Source of the DNA: Bacteroidota bacterium
GTDB taxonomy: Bacteria; Bacteroidota; Bacteroidia; Chitinophagales; Chitinophagaceae
DNA length: 64,000 nt
Reading direction: 5' to 3'
Assembly: GCA_023386555.1 (NCBI GenBank)
Contig: JAEWJK010000008.1
Location: 97,473 to 161,472 of the forward strand
Part shown: positions 17,156 through 26,160 of the stretch, piece after piece
How positions within the stretch are numbered: position 1 is the first letter of the stretch
Layout of the letters: each line of letters opens with the position of its first letter
Translations under genes and position numbers: made by a program
The notes under the pieces: model-generated
What the model saw: only the letters and a program-made list of their open reading frames with translations
The model's database searches: none
Told to the model about the DNA's origin: nothing

Positions 17156-17667
17156 GCCAAAAACTATTGTTGAAACTGTTCCTTGTTATTTGTTTTTATT
17201 CCATTTTCAAAGAAGTCTCTGCACAAAAAGTAATACAGGAAACTTTTGTGTATAATCCAAAAGGACTAACATTCATTCCTGCTTTAAAGAAACCTTCAAT
17301 CATTTACCAGGGTAGATTGCATGTAGGCAGAAAACAATTAACAGGATTATTCAATCATCTCAACAACCAGGAACTTAACGCTTACTTCAAAAAATATAAG
17401 GCAAATAAAACAGCTTCTGCTATACTTAATATTGCAGGCATAGGCCTGTCTGCTTATTCTTTATTAGATTGGAGAACTAGTGATCGTAAATTCAATTGGT
17501 ACACCTTCGGTGGAGGTTTATTGATTGGTGGTGTAAGTGGTTATCTGGATACAAAGGCTAATCAAAACTTACAAAATGCTGCAATAGTTTTTGATAAAGC
17601 CACCAGTAAAACGACATTTGCACCTGCACAATCAACAATCAGCTTTTCCATTCCTCTTTCAAAATAA
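17152..17667 (+). CDS. Exported protein of unknown function
   Basis: A 171-residue protein starting with GTG, in a GTGA overlap with the CAP gene. A Sec signal (LLLKLFLVICFYSIFKEVSA) is followed by a domain with two hydrophobic stretches (ASAILNIAGIGLSAYSLL and WYTFGGGLLIGGVSGYL) that look like membrane helices with glycine zipper character. I do not recognise the family. Coupling with the CAP lipoprotein suggests a joint envelope role. Confidence 0.65.
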   Translation: MSQKLLLKLFLVICFYSIFKEVSAQKVIQETFVYNPKGLTFIPALKKPSIIYQGRLHVGRKQLTGLFNHLNNQELNAYFKKYKANKTASAILNIAGIGLSAYSLLDWRTSDRKFNWYTFGGGLLIGGVSGYLDTKANQNLQNAAIVFDKATSKTTFAPAQSTISFSIPLSK

Positions 17668-17668
17668 T

Positions 17669-18430
17669 ATGGCAAATACAATCATTAGTGTTAAAGACCT
17701 TCATAAAAAGTATGGAGAATTTCATGCTGTAAAAGGAATCAGTTTCGATGTGTATGAAGGAGAAATTTTTGGTTTGCTCGGACCGAATGGTGCAGGTAAA
17801 TCAACTACACTTGAGATAATAGAAACATTACGGGAAAAGACGAGTGGAAAAGTGATCGTTAATGGAATTGATCTTGATGAAAATCCAAACGAAATCAAAA
17901 AGATCATCGGCGTACAATTACAAACTTCAGGCTACTATCCTGGTTTGAATTTGATTGAACTAATAAAACTTTTCGCTGGGTTATACAATCAGAAAGTAGA
18001 TGCTTACGAATTATTAGATAGTGTAAACCTGAGAGATAAGGCAAAAGCAAAGTTCAAAGAACTGAGTGGTGGTCAGAAACAAAGATTCTCCATTGCAACA
18101 ACATTGATCAATAAGCCTAAGATCATTTTTTTGGATGAACCTACAACCGGATTGGATCCACAGGCAAGAAGAAATCTATGGGATCTTGTAAGAGATATTC
18201 GTAACAGCGGAACAACAGTCATCATCACTACACATTATATGGATGAAGCAGAAGTTTTGTGTGATCGTGTAGCTATTGTTGATAGTGGAAAGATCATCGC
18301 TTTATCTTCACCCGATCAATTGATAGACGAACTAGTAGCAAAAGGATTTGAAAAGCCTAAAGAAGTGAAGCAGGCTAATCTTGAAGATGTATTCATCAAT
18401 CTTACTGGTCATTCTCTAAGAGAAGAATAA
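17669..18430 (+). CDS. ABC transporter ATPase, ABC-2 export type
   Basis: A 253-residue ATPase. Walker A is GPNGAGKST, the signature is LSGGQKQR, Walker B is IIFLDEPTTGLD, and the H-loop is TTHYMDEAE. The sequence is of the drug/polysaccharide export class that pairs with ABC-2 permeases. No permease gene lies next to it, so the partner must be elsewhere. Its start is two bases after the preceding stop, so it is in the same operon. A longer frame from 17591 overlaps the upstream gene and is rejected. Confidence 0.92.
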   Translation: MANTIISVKDLHKKYGEFHAVKGISFDVYEGEIFGLLGPNGAGKSTTLEIIETLREKTSGKVIVNGIDLDENPNEIKKIIGVQLQTSGYYPGLNLIELIKLFAGLYNQKVDAYELLDSVNLRDKAKAKFKELSGGQKQRFSIATTLINKPKIIFLDEPTTGLDPQARRNLWDLVRDIRNSGTTVIITTHYMDEAEVLCDRVAIVDSGKIIALSSPDQLIDELVAKGFEKPKEVKQANLEDVFINLTGHSLREE

Positions 18431-18439
18431 AATTATATT

Positions 18440-18964
18440 ATGATTGATGTTCGTTACCCAATAGGAGAGTACCAACCGCAGCCATTTTCTAATCAACAGA
18501 AAGAAAAGTGGCTAAAAGATCTGAAATATCTTCCTGATGATCTTTCTATTGCTGTGCAAAATCTTAATGAATTTCAACTTAACACGCCTTACAGAGATGG
18601 TGGATGGACAGTTAAACAGGTGGTTCATCATTTAGCAGACAGTCATACGAATGCACTCATTCGTTTCAAACTTGGACTAACCGAAGATAATCCAACTATC
18701 AAACCTTATGATGAAGCTGCATGGGCAAATCTGGATGATGTACAAACCGTTTCGATCAATGTTTCCTTAACACTTTTGCATGCTGTTCATATTCGTATCG
18801 TTAAAACAATTGAACACTTAACTGATGAACAATGGCAACGAACAGTATTCCATCCACAATACAAAAAGCAAATGACGCTTTGGTATGTGTTAGGTAACTA
18901 TGCATGGCATGGTAAACATCATGTGGCACATATCACATCATTAAGAGATCGAAATAACTGGTAA
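18440..18964 (+). CDS. YfiT/DinB-like putative metal-dependent hydrolase
   Basis: A 174-residue four-helix protein of the DinB/YfiT superfamily. It opens with DVRYPIGEYQ, typical of the YfiT subgroup. The metal-binding histidines are visible: VVHHLADSH and a C-terminal WHGKHHVAHI. Related proteins include bacillithiol transferases, but whether this organism makes bacillithiol cannot be judged here. Nine bases separate it from the ABC ATPase, so it is likely cotranscribed. Confidence 0.85.
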   Translation: MIDVRYPIGEYQPQPFSNQQKEKWLKDLKYLPDDLSIAVQNLNEFQLNTPYRDGGWTVKQVVHHLADSHTNALIRFKLGLTEDNPTIKPYDEAAWANLDDVQTVSINVSLTLLHAVHIRIVKTIEHLTDEQWQRTVFHPQYKKQMTLWYVLGNYAWHGKHHVAHITSLRDRNNW

Positions 18965-18995
18965 TATTCTTGAAGTACAACTGCAAATTATCCGA

Positions 18996-19562
18996 ATGAA
19001 TGATGATGCAATGAAATGGAAAGTGCTTTCTTCCGAATATATTTTTCATGATGAATGGCTTAAGGCAAGAAGAGAAGTTTGTCAACGGCCAGACGGTAAG
19101 ATCATCGAACCTTATTATATTGTTGATTATGCCACATGGGTTTGTGGTGTTGGATTAACAGAAGACAACAAGGTCGTACTTATAAAGCAGTATCGTCATG
19201 CTCTGGGTGAAGTTTGTATTGAAATCCCTGGAGGATGTGTAGATAAACAGGATGCTGATTACGAACATGCCGTTCAGCGTGAAATGGCAGAAGAAACCGG
19301 ATTTATTTTTAAAGAGTGTCATTACCTCGGATTTACTTCTCCTAATCCGGCAGCCTCAAGTAATTTAATGCACATGTTTCTTTTAAAGGGCGGAGTAAAA
19401 AAACAGGAGCAGGATCTGGATCATAACGAAGACATTAAAGTTTTTTGTGTTTCTATAGACGAACTTTTTCAAATGGTGCTCGATAGAAAGATTCATCAAG
19501 CCATGCACATGACAGCTGTGATGCTTGCTTTACACAAATTGGGGAAACTTGGTGTGAGATAA
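18996..19562 (+). CDS. NUDIX hydrolase, ADP-ribose pyrophosphatase-like
   Basis: A 188-residue NUDIX enzyme. The box is G-G-C-V-D-K-Q-D-A-D-Y-E then HAVQREMAEETGF, matching the G-x5-E-x7-REUXEEXGU pattern with an insertion before the arginine-glutamate part. The flanking VVLIKQYRHALGEVCIEIPGG and TSPNPAASSNL are typical of ADP-sugar pyrophosphatases. An ATG at 19011 is an alternative start. A dispersed repeat follows the stop. Confidence 0.88.
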   Translation: MNDDAMKWKVLSSEYIFHDEWLKARREVCQRPDGKIIEPYYIVDYATWVCGVGLTEDNKVVLIKQYRHALGEVCIEIPGGCVDKQDADYEHAVQREMAEETGFIFKECHYLGFTSPNPAASSNLMHMFLLKGGVKKQEQDLDHNEDIKVFCVSIDELFQMVLDRKIHQAMHMTAVMLALHKLGKLGVR

Positions 19563-19585
19563 TTTTATTGGATCACCTTATTGCT

Positions 19586-19624
19586 ACTATTAAGCTTTAG
19601 TTGCGTCGCACTCTTGTACAGAAG
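19586..19624. repeat. Dispersed intergenic repeat, copy 5 (subtype A, GC variant)
   Basis: CTATTAAGCTTTA then GTTGCGTCGCACTCTTGTAC and AGAA. The reverse complement has the TGCGACGCAAC core variant. The 239-bp gap between the NUDIX gene and the next small gene holds nothing else that I recognise. Confidence 0.78.
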
Positions 19625-19801
19625 TATTATACTCAACATAGATCACTGACACTTTTAGTTCTGCGATGAAATTTTTTCATGTCTTCAGCTATTTGGTACA
19701 CTGTTTGAAAATACTGCGGCAACTGATAATTGATCAGCCAATCTCCGGCTAGCCAACGATTGCTTACGATACGAAAGGACATTTTATTAAGATAAAAAAT
19801 T

Positions 19802-19993
19802 ATGAAGATGAAGATGAATACGACGTCTAAAGTACGTGTAGATGAAAAACTATTGCATGAAATTCAACAGGAAGTAAAGGAAACCCTGGCAATGGATGTT
19901 GAATTAACAGAAAAAAAGTCAACTGTATTTTGTGCCGCTGATCTGTGGAATATTCACAGGAAAAAAAGACCGGTTACAAGAAGATTTTTATAG
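19802..19993 (+). CDS. Small basic protein of unknown function
   Basis: A 63-residue protein with three possible ATGs (19802, 19808, 19814). The middle (DEKLLHEIQQEVKETLAMDVEL) is a likely helix and the end is strongly basic (NIHRKKRPVTRRFL). It is followed immediately by a strong hairpin terminator, which supports expression. No family is recognised. Confidence 0.55.
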   Translation: MKMKMNTTSKVRVDEKLLHEIQQEVKETLAMDVELTEKKSTVFCAADLWNIHRKKRPVTRRFL

Positions 19994-20013
19994 GATCTCT
20001 ATGGCTTTAAAAT

Positions 20014-20040
20014 GAATGGCATCTTCAAAGATGCCATTTT
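20014..20040. terminator. Bidirectional terminator
   Basis: AATGGCATCTT (20014-20024) pairs with AAGATGCCATT (20027-20037) and is followed by TTTT on the plus strand. AAAATG stands before the stem, so it can serve the convergent minus-strand gene ending at 20040 as well. Confidence 0.8.
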
Positions 20041-21461
20041 TATTGTGCTAGTTCAATTACTTTTTGCGTTTCAGCATCAAGAAAATAACCTTTGTCCCGA
20101 GAAGGATTTTTTATCATCTCTAGTTTTGCCTCTTCAACAGATGAAGCCATCTTATAAGCTCTTCCGGAATAGAACTCTAGTTGAGGAAAATATTTATTAT
20201 CCGTATCTACAAATATCAATGCATCTGCTGGAAGTTTTTTGATGATCGTTCCCATTCTTTCAAAAAAATATTCATCAGCATACATTCCTTTTCTGTATGA
20301 ATAATTATGCAGCATGAAATATTGAATGATAGCGAAAGATAGAATAGCAGCCAGGGACATAATCGCATACTTTTTCTTCATTCCGTTCACAAAAATTGCA
20401 GCCACAAAACAGATCGGGAAAGCCATTTTCAAACTAGCATAATCATGTTCAGATGAAAATCCAAAGAAAACAATATGATGTAACAAAGCGGTAAGGATCA
20501 TCAGCAACAAAAACGGATGCCTTTTTCTTTTTGTCAAAGCAACCAGCGTCCAGATCAACAGTATTCCATAACTGATGATGTAGAATAATAGAATGTTTAG
20601 TTTACCTGGCCAGAAAGATAAAAACGAATGAGCTTCTTCTCCAACAGTTCGGCTCAGGAATTTCCACTCCATGAATTTTGCATATTCATTTATTGATGAC
20701 CATGAAGTGTAGTTATAAGTAATAAATAAAACACCTAATAATATTGCAAAACTCTGAACAAGGAACATCCATCTTGCTAAGTTTTCTCTTTTACTAAAAA
20801 GAAGATAGGCACTTATTACAACACCCTGGAAAAAAGGCAGCCAGTCAAACTGAATTCCTAAGAAAAGAAACAAAGCAGTTAGCCAAAGCCATTGTGCTTT
20901 TTTTTGTTGCAATAATTTAAGAAAGAAGTACCATACTAAGTAATAAAATGGAAGCACTGCAGTTTCATGTACATATCCGTTTACCTGGTACCATAGTACA
21001 ACAGGACTGATCACATACAAAACAATAGTCGTAAATACAATTGATTTACTATTTGATAATTGCGATGTAAGTTGTAATGCAAGCTTGTAAACAGCAAACA
21101 CGGTAAACAATAACCATAACAGAGAAAATATTCTCAATCCTATTGCACCAATTGGAATATGGGTTGCTTGCAGAAAATAATACGGAACAGCAAACCATGC
21201 AAAACCAAACGTGGTAATAGTATTATCAAATTGAGTGGACGGTGGAAGATTCTTATCAAATGCATAAGAGCAAACCGGAATGTTTTTCTTAGCTACATCA
21301 GGATTCTCTTTCCAATAAGAGGCATTAATAGCTACCAGTGCAGGATTGCTTTCTCGAAAGAATCCAAAAGGTTTAAAGAAATTGAAACTGATCACACCAG
21401 CAAATACAATTGCCATTGCTATATACCATTTCCAAATCTTTTTCTCTTGATTGAATAACAT
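20040..21461 (-). CDS. Multi-pass membrane protein, GT-C glycosyltransferase-like
   Basis: A 473-residue protein with about ten to twelve transmembrane helices. The short loop with an acidic-aromatic character after the first helix (PALVAINASYWKENPD) and the C-terminal soluble domain (ADALIFVDTDNKYFPQLEFYSGR) recall GT-C lipid-sugar transferases, but I see no diagnostic DD motif. Treat this as a tentative fold call. The start codon overlaps the stop of the upstream gene (TGATG), so it is coupled to the beta-propeller gene. Confidence 0.6.
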   Translation of the reverse strand: MLFNQEKKIWKWYIAMAIVFAGVISFNFFKPFGFFRESNPALVAINASYWKENPDVAKKNIPVCSYAFDKNLPPSTQFDNTITTFGFAWFAVPYYFLQATHIPIGAIGLRIFSLLWLLFTVFAVYKLALQLTSQLSNSKSIVFTTIVLYVISPVVLWYQVNGYVHETAVLPFYYLVWYFFLKLLQQKKAQWLWLTALFLFLGIQFDWLPFFQGVVISAYLLFSKRENLARWMFLVQSFAILLGVLFITYNYTSWSSINEYAKFMEWKFLSRTVGEEAHSFLSFWPGKLNILLFYIISYGILLIWTLVALTKRKRHPFLLLMILTALLHHIVFFGFSSEHDYASLKMAFPICFVAAIFVNGMKKKYAIMSLAAILSFAIIQYFMLHNYSYRKGMYADEYFFERMGTIIKKLPADALIFVDTDNKYFPQLEFYSGRAYKMASSVEEAKLEMIKNPSRDKGYFLDAETQKVIELAQ

Positions 21462-22528
21462 CAGGGTATGAGTTTACCAATTCTTCCTGTGCCTGCAAAA
21501 TAAACCGCTTTTCCTGTTTTACTTTTTGCACAAACGTTGAAGCCATCTTTTCCTTTGGCTCCATCACCATGAATCAGCTTCCATGTCTTACAGCCATCAA
21601 AACTAATGTCAACACCATTGGTGCCACAGGTTATAAAATTTTTTTTATCAATCTGAATAATACTGCTTCTGTAACCGTGAACAGAAGAATGTTTCCATTT
21701 TCCTCTCTTAGTGTTATAGACTACATTCCCTGAATCTTTCCAATATTCTACATAATCACCTCCAGTGATAAAAAACTGATGGTGTCTGTTAGTTGTCATA
21801 GAGAAAGCTCCAGTACTGCTTTTTCCATTCAACATTGGGATATCTATTGTTACTTTCTTAGGTCTATGTCCCTCTTCAACAAGATAAAGTTTGGATTGAA
21901 GTCCCCCGGAAATAAATGTATACTTAGTAAAAGAATAATCCGGAGGAATCATATGCCATATATTAGAACCACTTGCTGCAAAGATTGATTCATTAGTAGT
22001 AGCAAAAGGTGACTTATCAATAATTTTCCATGTACTTCCAGCATCAGATGTTTCTAAAAGAACAAATTGTTTTTTTGTAGAATCAGTCAGATAGATTGGA
22101 TCACCGATGCATAAACCAGATTCACCAATAAAGGTCATTGCATCCAAAAACATCCCTTCCTGCTCTTTTTCAAAAACCACTTTCCAGGTTACTCCACCAT
22201 CTTTCGTTTTCAAAATATAAGCAGGATTATCAATAGCCATAATAATTGCTGTCATCGAATCAAAAGCCTCAATATCCCTAAAATCTTTCTTCTCAAATCC
22301 AGGTACGATCATCCATTTCCATGTCTTGCCAGCATCTAATGATCTTCCTACAGTTCCATTACTACCACTAACCCAGATCACAGAATCTGATGGAACCGAT
22401 AAACCCCTGAACGATGATTTAATACTGTCCTGGATTATTTGAACGGATGGAAGTTTTTGTGCAAATGATTGTACGGATAAAACGGATAATGTTATAAGGG
22501 TAATTAATGTCCAAAGAAACTTCATCAA
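21461..22528 (-). CDS. Exported BNR/Ycf48-like beta-propeller protein
   Basis: A 355-residue protein with a Sec signal (FLWTLITLITLSVLSVQSFAQ). Repeated Asp-box motifs are visible: SLDAGKTWKW, TKDGGVTWKV, TSDAGSTWKI and SFDGCKTWKL, the sialidase/VPS10/Ycf48 type. Binding partners are unknown. It sits in a three-gene operon with a YkgJ-like gene before it (6-bp gap) and a membrane protein after it (1-bp overlap). Confidence 0.8.
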   Translation of the reverse strand: MMKFLWTLITLITLSVLSVQSFAQKLPSVQIIQDSIKSSFRGLSVPSDSVIWVSGSNGTVGRSLDAGKTWKWMIVPGFEKKDFRDIEAFDSMTAIIMAIDNPAYILKTKDGGVTWKVVFEKEQEGMFLDAMTFIGESGLCIGDPIYLTDSTKKQFVLLETSDAGSTWKIIDKSPFATTNESIFAASGSNIWHMIPPDYSFTKYTFISGGLQSKLYLVEEGHRPKKVTIDIPMLNGKSSTGAFSMTTNRHHQFFITGGDYVEYWKDSGNVVYNTKRGKWKHSSVHGYRSSIIQIDKKNFITCGTNGVDISFDGCKTWKLIHGDGAKGKDGFNVCAKSKTGKAVYFAGTGRIGKLIP

Positions 22529-22534
22529 ATGAAG

Positions 22535-23050
22535 TTACTCATTATGAAAATTCAATTCTCTTTTTAGCTGTTCAACTACATTGAAAATAATGGGGCAACG
22601 ATCATAATGCATAAACGTAGTGAAAGCTCTTTTCTTAAATCCGGGTAAATGCAATGCCGGAAACTCTTTACAGCCCTCAAAACGATATTCATAAACCGTG
22701 CATTTATTGTCTGAAAGAAAATGACAGGGTATTGCACTGATCAACATCATTCCATTGCTGCCTTTTTCAAGATATTTATCATCAAAACTTGCACGGCTAA
22801 GTTGCAGATGACCTGACAGATCATTGGCTTCTGATTCATTAATATTTATCATAAGGCTTTTGCAGCAATTTCCGCAGGATGTACAGTCAATGTTTGGAGC
22901 GATGTCGTTATTGAGCACATTTACAATCTCATCCATCTTTTGCTCATCATGGTGTTGCAGGAACATCCTGAATGCATCATTTTCAGCCTGTTTTTGCAGG
23001 GCCATTGCTTCAATAGCTGGCAGGTCGGTATATAAATCAGGCGTTTTCAA
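22535..23050 (-). CDS. YkgJ-family cysteine-cluster protein
   Basis: A 171-residue cytoplasmic protein with the zinc or iron-sulfur cysteine pattern of YkgJ: IDCTSCGNCC, then AIPCHFLSDNKC, then EGCKEFP and DRCP. The family is of unknown function. It is the first gene of the operon that continues into the BNR propeller and the membrane protein. Confidence 0.82.
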   Translation of the reverse strand: MKTPDLYTDLPAIEAMALQKQAENDAFRMFLQHHDEQKMDEIVNVLNNDIAPNIDCTSCGNCCKSLMININESEANDLSGHLQLSRASFDDKYLEKGSNGMMLISAIPCHFLSDNKCTVYEYRFEGCKEFPALHLPGFKKRAFTTFMHYDRCPIIFNVVEQLKRELNFHNE

Positions 23051-23146
23051 GGCTCAAAACTAACCTGTTAGCTTTGTTTGAGTGAATAAGATTTCCTTAA
23101 GAATTTTTATCCACACATTTGCAGGCTTTTGTCAAAAACTCAAACC

Positions 23147-23175
23147 TTGCAGGGCAGTAGCAAGCTTTACATTTG
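23147..23175 (+). promoter_or_regulatory. Bacteroidota-type promoter for parE
   Basis: TTG at 23147-23149 and TACATTTG at 23168-23175 are 18 bases apart, inside the TTG-(17 to 23)-TAnnTTTG consensus known from this phylum. Transcription would start near 23182, giving a leader of about 84 bases to parE. Confidence 0.55.
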
Positions 23176-23262
23176 ACCAGAAGTTCAAGAGTTCAAATGT
23201 TTGAATGTTCAATTAAGGTTGCTAACTATCAAACAGTTGAATAATCAAACTTTCAAACAAGC
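23171..23262. repeat. Low-complexity spacer repeat before parE
   Basis: Reiterated TTCAA, GTTTGAA and TCAAAC words (AGTTCAAGAGTTCAAATG, TTTGAATGTTCAA, TCAAACTTTCAAAC). It makes up most of the transcribed leader of parE. A diverged palindromic word AACCTTGCAGGG precedes it at 23143. Confidence 0.5.
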
Positions 23263-23265
23263 ATT

Positions 23266-25155
23266 ATGGCTGAGAATAAAAATATGTTCGACTATACCGA
23301 AGACAGTATTAAAAGTCTTGATTGGCGTGAACACATTCGTTTACGCCCTGGTATGTACATTGGTAAATTGGGTGATGGTTCAGCACCAGACGATGGTATT
23401 TATGTATTGATCAAAGAAGTGATAGACAACTGTATTGATGAACACACCATGGGTTATGGTAAACAGGTTGAAATTACGATCGATAATAAAACCGTTACGA
23501 TAAGAGATTACGGTCGTGGTATTCCATTGGGCAAAGTGGTGGATGTAGTAAGTAAGATCAACACTGGTGCAAAATATGATAGCAAAGCTTTTCAAAAGAG
23601 TGTTGGATTGAATGGTGTAGGTACAAAAGCTGTGAATGCACTGAGTGATTATTTTAAAGTGGAGAGTTTCAGAGAAGGCAAGACTAAAGTTGCTGAATTT
23701 GAAAGAGGTGTTTTAGTTAAAGAACACAAAGACTCAAAGACAAGTGAATCTAACGGTACACTGGTAACTTTCATTCCTGATAATTCAGTTTTCAAACACT
23801 TTAATTACCGTAACGAATACATAGAAGAACAACTCTGGAATTATTGTTACCTGAATGCGGGTCTTATTATTTCGTTGAATGGAAAAAAATACGTTAGTAA
23901 AAATGGTTTACTTGATCTGCTGCAACGTAAAACAAATGTTGATGAGATTCGATATCCCATCATTCATTTAAAAGGTGAGGATATTGAAGTTGCCATCACC
24001 CATAACAATGATTACGGGGAAGATATTTTCTCATTCGTAAACGGTCAATACACTACTCAGGGTGGAACTCACCAACAGGCATTTCGTGAGGCTTATGTAA
24101 AAGTGATCAGGGATTTTTATAAGAAAGATTATGAAGCTTCCGACATCAGGACAAGTATTGTTGCTGCAGTTTCAGTAAGAGTGCAGGAGCCTGTTTTTGA
24201 AAGCCAGACAAAAACAAAATTAGGTTCTCAGATCGTTTACGAAGGTGGACCAACAATGAAGAATTTTGTGCTGGAGTTTCTCTCTAAGGAGTTGGATAAT
24301 TTCTTACATCGTAATCCGCAAACCGCAGAAGCACTAAAGAAAAGGATCGAACAAAACGAAAGAGAAAGAAAGGAACTGGCCGGTATTAAAAAGCTGGCAA
24401 ATGAAAGAGCAAAGAAGGCCAATCTTCATAACAAAAAGCTGAGAGATTGTCGTGTGCATTTGAATGATGATCCACCGGCAAAGAATAAAGAACAATTTAT
24501 TTCGCTTCAGAATAACAGCACTCTATTTATTACGGAAGGTGATAGTGCTTCAGGTTCAATAACCAAAGCCAGAAATGTAGATACACAGGCCGTTTTCAGT
24601 CTTCGTGGTAAGCCTTTAAATTGCTTTGGACTTACAAAAAAAGTAGTGTATGAGAATGAAGAATTCAATCTTTTGCAACATGCACTGAACATTGAAGATG
24701 GACTGGAAGGATTACGTTATAACAACATCGTTATCGCAACAGATGCTGATGTTGATGGAATGCACATTCGTTTACTGATGATGACTTTCTTTCTTCAGTT
24801 CTTTCCTGACCTGGTGAAACATGGTCATGTGTTTATTTTAGAAACGCCTTTATTCCGTGTAAGAAATAAACAGGAAACCATCTATTGTTACAACGAAACA
24901 GAAAAGCAGGCTGCAGTTAAAAAGCTTGGCAATAAACCGGAGATCACACGATTTAAAGGTTTGGGTGAGATATCACCTAATGAGTTCGGAAGATTTATTG
25001 GCGAAGAAATTCGTCTGCAGCCGGTAATGCTCATGCCTGAAACACATATTCAGGAAGTGTTGGAATATTATATGGGCAAGAACACAATGGAAAGACAGGA
25101 GTTTATTATAAATAATCTGAAGGTGGAGTTGGATTTGGTGGAAGAAGGGTTATGA
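23266..25155 (+). CDS. parE: DNA topoisomerase IV subunit B
   Basis: A 629-residue GHKL ATPase and TOPRIM subunit. E51 and N55 in EVIDNCIDE are the ATPase residues, with DYGRGIP and [14 protein letters not shown] following. The TOPRIM part shows EGDSASG and DADVDGMHI. With parC downstream it removes positive supercoils and decatenates chromosomes. The parE rather than gyrB call rests on length, on this gene order, and on the lack of a GyrA box in the partner. Confidence 0.9.
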   Translation: MAENKNMFDYTEDSIKSLDWREHIRLRPGMYIGKLGDGSAPDDGIYVLIKEVIDNCIDEHTMGYGKQVEITIDNKTVTIRDYGRGIPLGKVVDVVSKINTGAKYDSKAFQKSVGLNGVGTKAVNALSDYFKVESFREGKTKVAEFERGVLVKEHKDSKTSESNGTLVTFIPDNSVFKHFNYRNEYIEEQLWNYCYLNAGLIISLNGKKYVSKNGLLDLLQRKTNVDEIRYPIIHLKGEDIEVAITHNNDYGEDIFSFVNGQYTTQGGTHQQAFREAYVKVIRDFYKKDYEASDIRTSIVAAVSVRVQEPVFESQTKTKLGSQIVYEGGPTMKNFVLEFLSKELDNFLHRNPQTAEALKKRIEQNERERKELAGIKKLANERAKKANLHNKKLRDCRVHLNDDPPAKNKEQFISLQNNSTLFITEGDSASGSITKARNVDTQAVFSLRGKPLNCFGLTKKVVYENEEFNLLQHALNIEDGLEGLRYNNIVIATDADVDGMHIRLLMMTFFLQFFPDLVKHGHVFILETPLFRVRNKQETIYCYNETEKQAAVKKLGNKPEITRFKGLGEISPNEFGRFIGEEIRLQPVMLMPETHIQEVLEYYMGKNTMERQEFIINNLKVELDLVEEGL

Positions 25156-25170
25156 CCTAAGCAAAAGAAT

Positions 25171-25206
25171 ATCTATTAAGCATCGTTGCGTCGCACACTT
25201 GTACTT
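25171..25206. repeat. Dispersed intergenic repeat, copy 6 (subtype A, GC variant)
   Basis: ATCTATTAAGCATC then GTTGCGTCGCACACTTGTAC. It is in reverse orientation between parE and the DUF1835 gene. It is followed by T-rich DNA. Confidence 0.78.
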
Positions 25207-25231
25207 TTTTAATCTTTAATGAACAGATAAA

Positions 25232-26086
25232 ATGATTCACATCGTTTTTCAACAGGCCGACATAGAAATATTAAACAAGGCAATCGAAATGGATGAAAGC
25301 CTAACAGGTGAAATAATAGAGATCAAAGATGATTATGCTGTTGGTCCACTGGGAAATTTAAATTCGCCTGAAGGTTGGCAGGAGAGAAGAGATTGGTGGA
25401 AATCCTTATTAGAACAATCACCATACATTGAACAATTAGATATGGTTGATGATAAATTGGCCTTGCATAATCTTAAACAAAAACTGGATGAAGGTTCAGA
25501 TGATGTTTGGTTATGGATGGGACAGAATCAACATGATGTATGTGGATATTATTGGTTGATGAGTCAGTTGAAAGATTACCAAAGCCGCATATTTGTTTTG
25601 TACCTGAACAATCTTCCTTTCCTAAATGAAAAAGGCAGTTTATTTTATCCCACAGCAATTCATGAGATATTGCCAAAAGAAATTCTCAAAGCAAAGAAAC
25701 TGGCCAGGCCCATTACACTAAGTGAGTTCGAAGTAGATCCCGATGAATGGAAAAAGCTTTGTAATGAAAATGCAATGGTGCGAATTCTTGAAGGAGGAAA
25801 AAAGATTGTTAGTAAAGAAGAAACATTTTACGATAAAGATATTTTATCTGCAATAACAGGTGATTGGCAAAAACTGCATAAAGTATTTGGAAACTTGTTC
25901 AGTAAGATGAAAATCAAAACCGGAGATGTCTTTCTTGCATGGCGAATGAGAAAGCTTGCTGAAGAAGGAAAAATAGAAGTTCAGGGTGATTGGACAAAAG
26001 CCGGATGGAAAGAAGTACAGGTGAAGTTAGCTGGTGTAGCTACAACACCTATTGAAGAAAATATAATAGAAGAAATTAAAGAATAG
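25232..26086 (+). CDS. DUF1835/DUF3658 domain protein
   Basis: A 284-residue protein. It begins IHIVFQQADIEILNKAIE and continues with IEIKDDYAVGPLGNL, the usual DUF1835 opening, in which a GP motif follows the second strand. LWMGQNQHDVCGYYW matches the conserved core. The C-terminal WRMRKLAEEGKIEVQGDW fits the DUF3658 end. The function is unknown. Lying between the two topoisomerase IV genes suggests shared regulation rather than a direct role. Confidence 0.82.
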   Translation: MIHIVFQQADIEILNKAIEMDESLTGEIIEIKDDYAVGPLGNLNSPEGWQERRDWWKSLLEQSPYIEQLDMVDDKLALHNLKQKLDEGSDDVWLWMGQNQHDVCGYYWLMSQLKDYQSRIFVLYLNNLPFLNEKGSLFYPTAIHEILPKEILKAKKLARPITLSEFEVDPDEWKKLCNENAMVRILEGGKKIVSKEETFYDKDILSAITGDWQKLHKVFGNLFSKMKIKTGDVFLAWRMRKLAEEGKIEVQGDWTKAGWKEVQVKLAGVATTPIEENIIEEIKE

Positions 26087-26088
26087 GC

Positions 26089-26150
26089 ATCTCGCTGAAA
26101 ACGCTGAATCCGCTGAATGGGTTCTGCGTTTTCTGCGAATTCTGCGAGAG
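26089..26150. repeat. Low-complexity spacer repeat before parC
   Basis: Three CGCTGAA units (CGCTGAAAACGCTGAATC, CGCTGAATG) followed by TTCTGCG units (TTCTGCGTTTTCTGCG, AATTCTGCGAGAG). The two word types are partly complementary, so weak pairing is possible. It fills nearly all of the gap before parC. Confidence 0.5.
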
Positions 26151-26160
26151 AACAAACATT

